Positions 1 through 39,898 of a stretch of 64,000 nucleotides of DNA are shown piece by piece. The stretch's first letter is position 1. Every line of letters begins with the position of its first letter. Position numbers and translations under genes: made by a program. The notes beneath the pieces are model-generated. The model saw only the letters and a program-made list of their open reading frames with translations, had not been told where the DNA came from and did no database searches. Source of the DNA: Eleginops maclovinus (taxonomy: Eukaryota; Chordata; Actinopteri; Perciformes; Eleginopidae); assembly GCF_036324505.1 (NCBI RefSeq), contig NC_086364.1, positions 20,215,648 through 20,279,647 on the forward strand, in the 5' to 3' direction.

Positions 1-198
1 GCGAGACATGCCGGCGAGAACACGGGGCTTGTAGCAGCGTGTGTGTGTGTGTGAGTGTGTGAGTGTGTGTGAGTGAGACGGGAAACTGTGCAGAGTTTTG
101 TTCCGAGTCTCAGATGTGTTTGCAGGATGTTCCGCGGGACTGGGTTTGTAACCCCTCCTCCCCTCTCCTCCCCTTTCCCCTATCTAGGCAGATACGCA

Positions 199-317
<119 letters not shown>

Positions 318-1132
318 ATTGTCCTGCCTCGCTTTCCACTACTGGTGTTAAGGACAATGATAACAAAATCAGACCATTGTTTAACCAGGAATGTTTAAAA
401 AGTGATTATTTTGTAGCTTATTTTCTACATGTATCCTAAAAAGACTACACAATATACTACACTGTATATATAAAGAGTCAATCAGCTATCGTCTGGAAAA
501 GATTTTAGAAATCCCAGGTTCCCCAAACGCACCTCCCAAACCCCCCCCCCCCCCCCTTTTTTTTCCTATTGATTGACGTTTCTTCATTATTTGTATTATC
601 CAGATAACTGTGAGTTAGGGCAGCTTGGAAGTAACATTTTAGGCAGAAAATAAACCTGAGGAGACATTTATTTATGTATCGGGATAAAAGAAGACAGATT
701 TACATATTTTAAATATAAAAACGTATGAATCATCAAATCAAATGTGTGTGTTTTCTCTTGAAGAATGTAAATATTCAGTTTTCAAACCAAACTATAATAA
801 TAACGGAGCTTTAAATAAATGGTTTAATGCGAAAAAATGATAATTTTCAAGGTAATGCAATTTATTTGTATTTAAACTCATACGCTCTATCTTTGTTGCA
901 GTTTGTGGCTCTATATTACATTTATCTCCCCATAATGAAACAGTAACCATGACTTCCCTTGCTTTTTTCTTGCTTATTAATTTCTATTTTGCAGATCCTC
1001 TCATGCTGCCCTTCACACGGCATGCTCACGCTCAATCCGAATGGAAAATTAAATATTACCCAACAATAACAGCAGAGGCCCTTTGTGGCACTGTGCAGCA
1101 GCTGTGTGAGGCAGAACAGACACATTGTACAA

Positions 1133-1149
1133 ACACACACACACACACA

Positions 1150-1222
<73 letters not shown>
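1133..1222. repeat. (CA)n microsatellite
   Basis: About 45 CA units with a single 'ta' interruption near 1155. Intergenic. Confidence 0.97.
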
Positions 1223-1225
<3 letters not shown>

Positions 1226-2285
1226 TCCAAACAAGTTTCCATGCTTTAAACAGAAACTTGTTACACATTCACCCCGTGGCTGCGTTTGGAGATAAAGATA
1301 TGGATGGCAGGTGAGGATATTTCTACTAGCTATTTCCAACTAACCTGCAGATCACATCTTATTTGCGGGAATCACATTCAAACATTTTAAGAGAACGCAG
1401 ACCGACTTCATATTAGATTTCACAAACTGTTGGAAGTCAAAAGTCCTCACAGGTATTTCAATCTTCAGTCCAGTATCTCAGGTCATATACCCTTGAACCA
1501 GTCCCTTATCATGCTCCTTTAGGGTCCTGGTGTGTTTGAGACTTTCAGCTCTCTTCCCCTACTTCTATTTCTCTTAATCTATACTATCTTAGACTCAGCG
1601 GCATCATTCCCTGGGTTTTTTCTGTCTCTCACCGGGCAGGTTGCACTATTCTGCTCGTCACTACTCACAAATCAGAGGGAGATCAGGCAATATCTTATCA
1701 GTGTATGTAAGTTGCTTTGGATATAATTTAATGTAAGTTATTGTAGTAGCAATACAAGTCTTATGAGGTTCAAAACATGCACTGAGATGATTGAGTAAAA
1801 TGCAAATAGAGCTTTATTTAGGTCTTCCTTTTCTGTTACATCTCTGACATCCTTGTATATTATTTTATACGTACACATCTTATCACACATCATTTGACTT
1901 ACTTTTAACCTTTACTTCATTTAATATGTTAATCCACTCTTTTGTTGTCTTTATCTACACCCATTCTGAATCTCATTACCTGGTTTTTGTTATCATGATC
2001 TTTACCAAATGTTACTTTTTTCTGTAAACTGTGCCCGCAGCGTTGCTTTAAACAAACCCCCCTCTCTGTCTGTGTGTTTATCATGTTTATTTGAAAGCTA
2101 TGTGCCTGTGTAAACTGCAGTCCGGTACACAGTGTGTTGGAGCTCTGCCTGCTGAAGAACGGTCAACTGGACCAAAGGGCACAACGCACAGGAGCAAACA
2201 AAACACCTCTCCATTACAAGTCCTTCATTCATAATGTTCCGTATTAATACAAATCCATCAGCATTACTGCACCTGCAAATCAGCA

Positions 2286-2400
2286 TGAATGTTCAGAATC
2301 AGAATTCCTTTATTAATCCGACAGCAGGAAAATGTACAAGGTTACAGTAAAAGTGGCATAGCCGTTAAAAAGGGAAGCAAGAATTAAAAAGATGAAAACA
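2286..2400. repeat. Retroelement-like 3' tail fragment
   Basis: It contains the 'cagaatcagaattccttta' type of sequence that recurs in teleost genomes as a short retroelement end. A similar stretch, 'aatcagaaatactttatcc', occurs near 54800. The family is not identified, and the boundaries are approximate. Confidence 0.45.
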
Positions 2401-2739
2401 CACATTGGTAATAAAATTCTAATAAAGAGCTTGCTTGATGTTGTCAGCATCCCACTGGGGAAGATATCCTATATACTAAGGTCCAGACAGCCTGTGTTTG
2501 AGAACGTATGGAGGCCCTTCATTGATAATGTAAAGGATCTGAATTTAATGGTCGAGAGGATGAATAGGTGCAGTTCCCTTGACTGTGTACTTGTGCATCA
2601 CTTTAATGTAATACAATTAATGGTAAATATCTTAATAAGCTCCTTCAACTTGTAATACATCATCATTCATTTTTTGTTTCTAAAACTTGTGTTGATATTT
2701 GGTACTATGTTTTTTTCTACAAAATGCAGTGGAGGAGAA

Positions 2740-2955
2740 GCAGACGTGGGAGAAGTAATCTTGTTCTTGAGTAAAAGTAGGAGTACCAGAGTGTAGGAAT
2801 ACTCTGTACAAGTAAAATAAAAATGTTACTCAAGTAAAGTTAAAAAGTATTGGCATCCAAATATACTTAAAGTACAAAAAGTAAAAGTAGTCATTGAGCA
2901 TATTGCAGTACCTCAAAGTTGTACTTGAGTAAAAGTACTTATTTTACACCACTAA
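2740..2955. mobile_element. hAT-like non-autonomous repeat ('acttaagtaaaagtac' family), copy 1
   Basis: The segment is built from variants of 'cttgagtaaaagta', 'ggaatactctgt' and 'gtacttgagtaaaagtactt', and it ends in 'ttacaccac'. Other copies in this window begin with a CAGTGGTG-like end, the terminus style of hAT elements. The hAT assignment is an inference; the shared sequence among copies is seen directly. Confidence 0.6.
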
Positions 2956-3521
2956 GTAGAAGTAGAAAGATGTGTGATGTGGAAATATGTAAGTAAAGTT
3001 CCACTTGCTTTGGCTGTTTATCACATGTTTCTTTTGTTGCTTTCTTTCCTTGTTTTTTAAACTTGTGCCAACAGACTCCCACAGGAGGAGCTGCAGAGTC
3101 CGTCTCCGTGTCTTTATGATGTTATTCATTGAATATTTTCTATCACTCGTACACAATTACACTGACATGCTCAGACTTACACCTGAAGCCTGCCACAAAC
3201 AGAAACTGTGAGGCACACCTAAAATGAGTCCGTCAACATATTTATTACCAACGGTTTCCTTTTATTCACCGCCTCAGTGATTTTTGTAACACACTAAACC
3301 GCTGTAAATGAACTATGTAAAGTCAACAAAAGCTAGAAATGCATTTTAATGTCTTTATATATGTTAGTTTTTATTAACAATATGTTCAAATCTGTTATAT
3401 GCAACTGATCATATCTAGTAAATATGAACATTTACCGATACAGACATAAATAAAGCATTTGTTTGACTTTTTTGTTTTATTTGATCTTTTATTGGACATT
3501 TTACTTTAACTTGTTTTTTTT

Positions 3522-4071
<550 letters not shown>

Positions 4072-4875
4072 CTCATGTTTATATAATATTTTTTATTTGA
4101 GTTTTATTTGATCTTTTATTGGACATTTTTGCTTTTCTTACTTCTTATGTTTATTACATATTGTGAATTTATTCTATTCTACAGTGTTATGAATTAATTT
4201 AGATTGCATTTATATTTACATATTTTATAATAAAATAAAAGTATTGGTGGGATTAATCAAATTAGCTTTTTAATAAAAGATGGGTTTAATTTAAGGGTCA
4301 TAGTCTTTATTATAACACCGTTACAAACACCATAGAGTGAACTTCAAATCACAAATCGGAAATAAGCAGCTTCAGTTGTTCTTCTTTTTTCCCAGGTATA
4401 TTATTATGTTGCCCATTCATTTCAGATGTTGTTTGCACATAGTAACAGTGAGTGGCGCTCTTACATTAAATCATACCGTATAGTTACTCTATGATTGTGT
4501 CGCCAGCCGTGTTTGCTTCTGCTGTTGTTTTACCCTGGAGCAAGGATAAGAATAACAAATACTGTCCTATCGTCAAGGCTGCACTTTGTGATGATTATAA
4601 GACACTGCAAATGGGTTCCTTCTTTATTTACATAGCTTTTTCTGCTCTATTATTGTGCAAAAAAAAAAAAACGTCCTCAAAGATTCTCATTATTTAGTTA
4701 TTGATATGTTGTGGTGCAAACATTTTTAACAAATCATACTTTTAAAAAGTGGTTGGATGAGATGCCCAGTTTGGGGACATAACCCACCCATAGCTGACCT
4801 ATGCTAACATACGTATATAATATAATATAATATATATATAATATATATATATATAATAGTTTCATATATAATAAC

Positions 4876-5030
4876 CAGTGGTGTAATGTAACTAATTACT
4901 GTACTTAAGCCAACAATGTAGGTACTTGTACTTTCCAGGAGTATTTTTACATTAAAACCACTTTTACTTAACATTTTGATTGCAGGACTTTTACTTGTAA
5001 CTGAGTATTCCTAGAGTGTTGTCTTTTTTC
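4876..5030. mobile_element. hAT-like non-autonomous repeat, copy 2
   Basis: It starts with 'ccagtggtgtaatgtaacta', a CAGTGGTG-type end, and continues with 'tacttgtact' and 'gcaggacttttacttgtaac'. It is the same family as 2740-2955 and lies close to the wipi2 promoter. Confidence 0.6.
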
Positions 5031-5177
5031 TGTGACTTAAGAAGGGGATCTTAGTTCTTCTTCCATTCCGTACACCTCTGATAATATTTCTATCATTTTA
5101 GTTTTTAAAATCAAGACTGCAGTTAAAAAATAAAAGATGGTGCTGGCCCTTTAAAGGCACTGCACGCTGCGTCACCG

Positions 5178-5188
5178 GCGCATGCGCA
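5178..5188. promoter_or_regulatory. NRF1-type site in the wipi2 promoter
   Basis: GCGCATGCGCA is a near-perfect palindromic NRF1 consensus. It lies 168 bp before the wipi2 ATG in locally GC-rich sequence, as is common for TATA-less housekeeping promoters. No TATA box is apparent. Occupancy is inferred. Confidence 0.55.
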
Positions 5189-5355
5189 GTGAGGGGCAAC
5201 AGCAGCCCCTGTGAAAAACAACAACAATCACTACAGCGGGGCCAAGGAAAAGACATGGCTCGGTGAAACCGTCTGGTCCTGATCACAGTACTTATCCAAG
5301 CCAGACTGCTGCTACTGTTTCTAACGGAACATTATATGCGGATGGTGCAGAGCCC

Positions 5356-14234
<8,879 letters not shown>

Positions 14235-14686
14235 CTGACCTAACGGACGGCTGTACCCACCAATCAGAGGGCTCCTCTGGTGCTGCTATGAACATGTGAC
14301 ACAAGGAGGTGGGAGGGGGGGGGGCGGGGTCAGAGGGGCGGTGTTTTTAAACGCTGTTCAAGAGCCCTTCTGTCAGTCTGTCTGCGTTTATCGTTCACAA
14401 ACCATTTTCCCTCCCTTCCTCCCTCCTTTAACCCTCGCTCCCTTTCCCCCTCAGTTCGCCTGCGCAGGCCAAACTGACGCTTTGCATGTACATGTGCCAA
14501 CTGCTAAAAAAAAAAACATGCTCCAATGTGAAAACGAGTAAATGTGAGTGTGTGTTTGTTTAAAAAAAGAAAAGAACATGTAGCTGTGTCCCCACTTAAA
14601 GACACACGGACGCAAGCACTGTGTAAAAGGAAAGTGATTGTGTAAGTGCCTCTCTGCCCCGCTGTCGTGGTTTCTCTTATCGGCTA

Positions 14687-14692
14687 AATAAA
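14687..14692 (+). terminator. wipi2 polyadenylation signal
   Basis: AATAAA lies about 450 nt after the wipi2 stop, in an otherwise non-coding GC/poly-A-rich 3' UTR. The mRNA should end near 14705-14720. Confidence 0.7.
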
Positions 14693-14719
14693 ATCTATTT
14701 TCAGTTGTCGGATCTTAAC

Positions 14720-16112
14720 GGAGGGTGTGTTTACTCTACTTCCCTCTCTCACACTCACATTGTCCAGCATCGCTCCTCCGGCTCGACTTTACCCTCCAAA
14801 GAATAATTTCAGAAGCCTTCGGCATGAGGCAGAGGTGTTTGCGTTCAAGTGTGTGCTTGTGCTGACACTTCATTTGTGTGTGTGTGTCTGTGTGTCTGTG
14901 TGTCTGTGTGTCTGTGTGTGTGTGCTGGGCATGTACATTAGCAAAAGACTGAGTAATTAGCCTCATCCCCTCCTCACTTTTACCTCATCCAAACAGGCTC
15001 AGTGGATTCCCCCCCCCCCTGTCCTCAGGCCTGCAGTCATTGGTTGATTTTAAACTGATATTAATGATCTTTTTCTTAAATCTACATAACCAACGATGTG
15101 TCACGCGTAAGAAACCATGCATGGTGTTGTTGACGTGGTACTTGGCGATATAAAGGCAGTGGGGAAGCAGGAAGTGATATATCTTCCTCTTCCTCCGCTG
15201 CGTCTCTACTCTGTACATTACTAGACATGACAGGACATCACTGTACCATACTGTCAGGGTATGACCATGGCTTCAGGAGTGAACTGCGGAGTATAATTTG
15301 ATTGATCTGGAGTCTCATCATCTGATGCTGCATGATTCCCCCCCCCCCCCCCCCATATAATCCTTTTGGTGTCTGAATCCGCGAAGACGAGGATCAGCCG
15401 GGGGATTGTCAGGCATTTTCTAATGATTTTGTACAAAATGTGAAACATTCATCTGAAACTAAAATGAAAATAAATTCCATGTTGATGTATGAGACAGGTG
15501 CCTCTTGTTTTTGTTGCTCTGCAGTAACCTAAGGGACAGTTCACCCACAAATATACAAAACTATTGCATGTAACTATTCCCCAAGACAGACTGAACATAG
15601 CATCTGTATTCTGAAGCATAAATGCTATGAAAGTGCCAGAAGTGAAAAGCTAACCTCTGCTAACGAATGAGATAATCTTATCTGCCAATTGTTTCTACAG
15701 TAGCCCAGTAGGGACAAACCAAACTATGGCTGGAGAGATGGCCTTTCAAAAGTTTAAAGTCAACTAAAGTCTATCGTAAGTTCTCTGACACCCATTTTGT
15801 TTTTGTTTATATTTTGTGTGAATTTGAATGCTATTGTATTTCTATTGTAATGTACAATGTCTTGTCTTTAAGTTGCAGCAATGCAAACATTTCCCAAATT
15901 GGGATCGATAAAGTACTTCTATCTATCTGTACAGGGGTGGTCAGCAGGGTTATTAGTTAGTTGCAATCTGCAAACTCACCACTCGAGGACACTATATCCC
16001 ACACACAGGTCCTTTAAGAATTCTGATTACAGCCAGCTTCTGTAAAATGATTGCTCTGTACAGTACAGACAGTGTGTGAAGTTGTGTGCCTACATGCCTT
16101 TGTGTGAGTTAC
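14720..16112. other. Intergenic stretch between wipi2 and the myosin relic
   Basis: No coding region is seen. It contains a TGTG/TCTG simple repeat near 14875-14925, poly-C runs near 15010 and 15340-15354, and retroelement-like fragments near 15530 and 15890 ('gggatcgataaagtacttct'). I looked on the minus strand for the next myosin head exon, expected after 16113, and did not find it. Confidence 0.6.
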
Positions 16113-18930
16113 CCTATAGAAGTTGTAAACGGTTTGAAAAGACGACCCTTTCTTCTGTTTCTTGATACCCGGAGCAGCCTCCTCCTCTCTGGAGAGCAGA
16201 GCCAGCAGCAGCATGGAGGATTCCTGGAAGAGACCCACCACTGTCTCATTCAGAGGGTCTTTGTTTTTCTCCAGCCAGTGAGCCGTGTTGTAGCCCACCT
16301 GTGAGAGCCACAATAAATGGACCCATGCACACACTTAAACACATCCTACTTTGCATTCAGAGATAGCAATGACTTTGTTGACAGGCGGATGCAATAGGGA
16401 CCTTTTTTCATACAGCGTTATAACAATCCAGTTCTCAGAGTGCCGGCGTAGTGCACCAGTTCAAAGTGGGCCTCTTGTCCTTTCTTCCCCCCTTGAGCCT
16501 GAGGAAGTTGTTGGACCTGTCCAGGTGGTTTTCATACAGCGTTGCTTTGAAGGTCGTTTCTGTCGCCTTTGGAAACACACACTGCCCCTCAAGGATGGAG
16601 GAAATCCCCATAGGCTGGAAAAAAGGGAGGTGGGAGTAGAAAATATGCAGTGTACTTCACATACTGTAACTGGTTCTGCACCTTATGCCAACTGTGTGTG
16701 TGGGGGGGGAGGAGAAGTGTTCAGATCCAAAACAACACTGAGAGAATACTACACTACAAGTAATGCATTTAAACCCTTAAATAAGTATACGTATGTCAGT
16801 ACTTTTAGATAGATAAAGCAAAAAAGAGAAACGTGGTCACTGTTTTACCATAGGATATATTGTTTTGGGGTGAATGAACTCATTGCCAACCTTGACCCTG
16901 GGGCGTGACATGCCCTTTTGCCGCTCCCCAGAGTTGATGGCGATGAGGGTGGGCGACTTTTTCAGCCACTTAAGAGAGGGAAGGAGAGCAAAAACAATTC
17001 AACAATGTATTGTACCATAACATGAGAAGTGGGACTGAATTGAGATACTGATGAGGTTAGTATCAGAGAGAAAAGCCTGCCGAGGGAGGTGGACTTTCTA
17101 TACCCTCAGCGGAATCCACATCAGCTTGTTCCTCCCTGGCTATCTGTTTGAACTTTGAATCCAGTCAGCTTGTACAAACTCCTCTTCTCCTCAGACGTGA
17201 AGCCCAGGACATCAAAGGCTTCCTGTCATGGACACACAAGCGTACAGAGAGAGAAGTAAGAAGAGAATGTGTCCGTGGTGCACAGCAGAAACACAAAGAA
17301 AGGCAATAGCACCATCAACAGGCTTATTTGTTACTGTCACCGTCTATTCTTTTTATTGTTTACTTGCATTGTTGAATCCTTTTATTGTCCTTGTGTGTGT
17401 ACCATGTAGGGTGTGCTTGAGTGCCGAGAAAGGCGCCTTCAAATAAAATGTATTATTATTATTTGTATACTTTATTATTGGTCATGAAGATGTTTGGCAC
17501 CCTTAATCACATATTTAAAATCAAAGTGAAGGAGTTAGAATAATGGGGAAACAATCGAAATTTAGAAGAAAAAGAAATCTGAATTTTTAGGAAAAAGTCA
17601 TAATTTTCAAAAAAATAATCTGAAATGTTTAAAAGTTGACATTTAGATAAAAATTCAGAAATGTTGAACAAAGTCTGATATTCTTGGGAAAAAAAGTGAT
17701 CATTTTGAAGAGATAGTCGTAAATTCCCCGAAAGTCAAAATTTGGAGAAAAAAAATCAAAGAAAATCAAAAGGTAAAAAAACTGGGAGACAAAAGTTGCA
17801 CGTTTTTAAAAGAAGATGATTAAGGCCACAGTAAGAAGAAGGAGTTAGAATAATGAGAAAATAGTTCAACATTCAAGTCGAAATGTAGAAAAAAAGTCAG
17901 AATTTTTAGGAAAAAAGTTACCATTTTGAAGAAATAGTCAGAAGTTCCAAAAAAGTCGAAATTTGGGAAATAAATTCAAAAGGAACAAAAATTGTGAGGC
18001 AAAGAAACAGGCTGTGTAAAAAAGTTAATAACTGCAGTTGCCTCCCTGTCACGAGAATGACAAAGCTCCTCAGTGAAGCACAAGCCCATGTTTCTCACTA
18101 AATTGTACAACGTATTAAAAGGATCAGCTCAAGGCAACTAATGTCGTCTTAGTGATTTCCCGGTGAGCAGATCACAGGCCTGCTGATGTTTCTGTCGGCA
18201 GAACCAACGACACAGACAGCTGTCAGCTCTCCCTTGAGGCCATATAATGACTACAAATGTTTTGCTGCTCCCTGAACAAATCCCCTTACAGTTCACTGAT
18301 TACACCGCAACTGCCCAGCTCCTTCTTTCCACATCAAGAACAATGTAATGACTCTTAAGGCAACTCCTCTCGAAGGGTCTTTTCCCCATACTACTTTCAT
18401 ACTCCATAGTTTTAGTTTCTCCCTCTCTATAATCATGAACAATTTGCATAACAGCTACCTTGCACAAAATAAAATCCCGTTTAGATAAATGATGGTGGTA
18501 CCGGTACATAAATGATCCATCTTCCTTTCGTCTTTTTCTTTTTGTTAAGTATGCTTCAGGCCTGGGAATTTCATTGTCAAAACTACACTGTAACTCTTGT
18601 GCATCTGACAAAAAAAGCCTATAAATCCTTTGACTATTAAACTCCCAGTGAGATTAATAACAATATGTAATGTATTTAAGCCAAAAGAACTTCAGTGTAG
18701 AAAGTCCTACCGAGTTCCTGGAGGTACTGATGGTGACTTTGTCCCCGTCTTCAGACTGAAGCTCTCCAGCGATGAAAGCCTCCTTCTCGTCTTTGATCCA
18801 GCAGGAGCGCTTGATGTCGTATGGTTTATTCATAGCATCCAGAAGCTGCTTCTCAGTGGGAACCAGGAACATCAGGGGGTCCACATCGTCCCCGCAATCC
18901 CTTTTATAAGGCACGACGCTGCTGCCACCA
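16113..18930 (-). pseudogene. myh16: Sarcomeric-type myosin heavy chain relic, five remnant exons
   Basis: Minus-strand remnants in order: about 18930-18711 (N-terminal SH3-like region, MNKPYDIKRSCWIKDEKEAF, donor gtagga); 17222-17104 (EAFDVLGFTSEEKRSLYKLTG, then FKQIAREEQAD in another frame); 16968-about 16880 (AEKVAH, then INSGERQKGM and PRVKVGNEF in a shifted frame); 16614-16439 ([17 protein letters not shown], then [14 protein letters not shown] after a slip in a G run); 16298-16113 (intact, [18 protein letters not shown] to [14 protein letters not shown]). All match the myosin motor in the correct order. Exons for about residues 70-310, including the P-loop, and the relay-helix region are missing, as are everything after FYR and the whole rod. 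The 16439 boundary has CT where the donor GT should be. In human 7q22.1, MYH16 lies near SMURF1, so this is probably myh16. The family is certain; the paralogue rests on recalled synteny. Confidence 0.85.
17560..18010. repeat. A-rich degenerate tandem repeat
   Basis: Imperfect repeats of about 30-40 bp built on 'aaaaagtcagaattttt' and 'ttgaagaaatagtc' fill the gap where myosin exons are missing. Diverged units such as 'gaaggagttagaataatg' occur twice (17527 and 17839). Confidence 0.6.
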
Positions 18931-19944
18931 ACAACACAAACCAACCCAGAAACCAACTTGCTCACCAAGAAGCTGAACAATGGAGAGAAAGCAGAGTGTG
19001 TTAGTAGTAAAAGGGAGAAATTAACCATGAGTTAAACAGACTTTATCTCACCAATGCAGGAGATGGAGGGAAGATCCGGAGGAATACGGGTGTTTAACTT
19101 GAGGCTCTTTTATATAAGTCCTTCATCTTCCTAATATGGTCACGTCTCTAAAACCAAACATCACCCTGAGGTCACATCCTTCCGATCTGCCAGGCATTGC
19201 GGGATTTGGGAATTCTTCAATCTGCTTACGTCCATTTAGGGTTTCCCTGGAAAGCCATCACTCAGACTTGGACCATCTTCTCCAGCTCTACGCCCTCCCA
19301 CACCTCGACTTCATCCCGCCGTTCATTTGCTCTTAATTGACAATTGCTATCCCTCTTTGCGCCGGTTAAGGATTTGAACGAGTTAGGCATCTTAAATCAA
19401 AATCATAGACATCAAATAGAAGAGGGCCGTTTAGTCGATTATTTTTTGTTGCTTCTCTACAGAATTCTTCATCTTTTTTTGCCCGATTTCAAACATGTTA
19501 TATTGAAACAGTTCCTCAAAGAGTAAAAACTGATTTTGTTTAGAGGCTAAATTTGCCTGATTTTTTGTAAAATAACGGCGAGAGAAACACTTGTGTCCAC
19601 CAAAGCTTGTTGTAAATCTCGTAGGGAAACTTGACTTTTCTTTTTTGAATCATTGTGTCCTGATCATATCCAGAATGTAGTCTCAAATGGACTGTTCTCA
19701 AAACCGAGGCAGCTGCTAGTCTGGTTCCCTAAAGGTTGCACAGATATACTACAGACTGACGCCAATCACACACACTCAGGAGAGTTAATATTTGTCTGGC
19801 CAAAAACCTGCAAGAGTCCACATTTTTCAGCTTTCCAAAAAACAAATCTCAAGCAATATGGGTTTAGTTTTGAGGAATTGATGGTGTAGAGAATATTCTT
19901 ACATGTAATAATATCAAAACTGTCTTCTTCTGTCCATCTTTCTC

Positions 19945-20048
<104 letters not shown>

Positions 20049-20123
20049 TGAAATTGCCCTATTGTCTCTTGTCCCTGTTTTGTCTTCTTTTATACCGCAT
20101 TCTGCAATCCTTTGGGATTTCCC

Positions 20124-20259
<136 letters not shown>

Positions 20260-21614
20260 TGAAGAAGTAGTACATACACGCGGTTGGGCACAGGCATTCT
20301 TAAGGCCCTTTTGATAACTCAAAAATACCCAAAAATGTCGACTACACACAATCCAACTAACAGCTGTACATGAGCGTTTCAGAGGGATAAGCTTATTTGT
20401 GTGTGTGGGTATCTGTTTCTCGCAATATACTACAACCACCTGTGGAGTGTCGATACATATATTGTACAACCACATGATAAAACTGATGAGGTGCAGTCCT
20501 AGATTCAAAGAACAGACTGAAACATGATTCTAAGAGGAAGGCTGAAAGGTATTGAAATCATTACTTCCACCTGTGTGTGTGCGTGTTTGTCTAGCCTCTG
20601 GAAGTGTGTGGTGTCCTTCCAGACTTTTCACTGCTTATACGGATTTACTATGTCCTGTAAACAGGCTGGTGAGAGGGTCCATTGTTCCACCAGCTAATAC
20701 TGCAGTCGTGCAGCTAACCCCAGGGCTGCTAAAGAGCCAAATCCCTCCAGCCGTTATACCCCAACACCAAACTCTCCCACAACCTTTAACCGGTCATAAT
20801 TTACAATCCTGACCAACATTTTTGTAAGGCATATTGTATGATTTTAGATAAAGAAATGCATTAAGGTTAATTCTATTTGATGTATGTTTGAGGTTTCCAC
20901 ATCACTACTTGCTGGTTCACTTTACAATAAGAACCATAGTATTTATACCACAGACTTATCTTTATGGAGTAGCTAAGAAATCGTAGATTCTGAATATTTA
21001 TAAGAACATGGAAATCAGATGTGTGGGAGGGTTAATGTGGGCAACAATGGGGAAAAAAATCTCTTTTACTCCATGATATTATGCTTATGCAGTTGAAATG
21101 CATTAATTGTTGTTATTATATGGTAGAGAAAGATAATAACTATAAAAGGAAACATAACATCTAAGACCCTTTTTGTCTCAATGTAGATAGTGACGCTAGA
21201 GGATCTTGAATGGAGTATCTTTAAAATAACTTAATTTTGGGAGTAAATATCCAAGTCCCGGTGGTATTAAAGAGGTGATTGTGGGACTGGGAGTAACCAT
21301 AAGAAATATGTACTCTTAAGTACATGTCAAAGAACCAAAGTATATTCAATCCTTGCTTTCCCATTTTATAATACAGTAGTTCTTATTTAAACGACTATTA
21401 TTATCCGTGTAATCTATCTTTATAATCATTAGAATACAGTTGAAGACGGTAAATTAACATAGGCTATATCGAATGTATTTTCGTTTGAACTACTGTAGAA
21501 CACAGTACCTAAAAGAAAAAGCAGAACTGAAGGCTTCAGTGTAAGAATCTGATCTTTACGGGCACGCCCACGCTTCCCGGACGCGCGTCCGTCACGTTAT
21601 ACCCGTTAAGGACA

Positions 21615-21622
21615 TGACGTCA
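21615..21622. promoter_or_regulatory. Full CRE palindrome in the smurf1 promoter
   Basis: TGACGTCA, the CREB/ATF consensus, lies 221 bp before the smurf1 ATG. The region is CpG-rich (21560-21620 contains 'ggacgcgcgtcc'). Use of the site is inferred. Confidence 0.5.
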
Positions 21623-21842
21623 GTACGTGCTTGAGCCTGCCCGAAAATGCTCTCCCGTGTTGTTGGATTTCGAAAGAGCACAGGACTTTGCGATGAAATA
21701 ATACATTTTTACCCGTAAGGAAAACAAAAACAAACCGCATGTTTTTAAACTTAAATGTTTCGCGTTCCCATTGAGTGGAGAAACGGTGTTTTTGGAGGGG
21801 ACTCCAACGGGGAAGTTTGAGTGATCGTTTTTTCCCGGAGTG

Positions 21843-39898
<18,056 letters not shown>

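Noticed and set aside
18300..18611. 103-residue minus-strand frame beginning MSDAQELQC, in the myosin relic region
   Set aside because: It matches no myosin segment that I know, has no splice context, and lies in AT-rich DNA.
18654..19028. Intact small protein of 124 residues beginning MVNFSLLLL
   Set aside because: Only its C-terminal half is recognisable as the myosin N-terminal domain. The upstream half reads as intron, and no start codon is visible where the myosin one should be.
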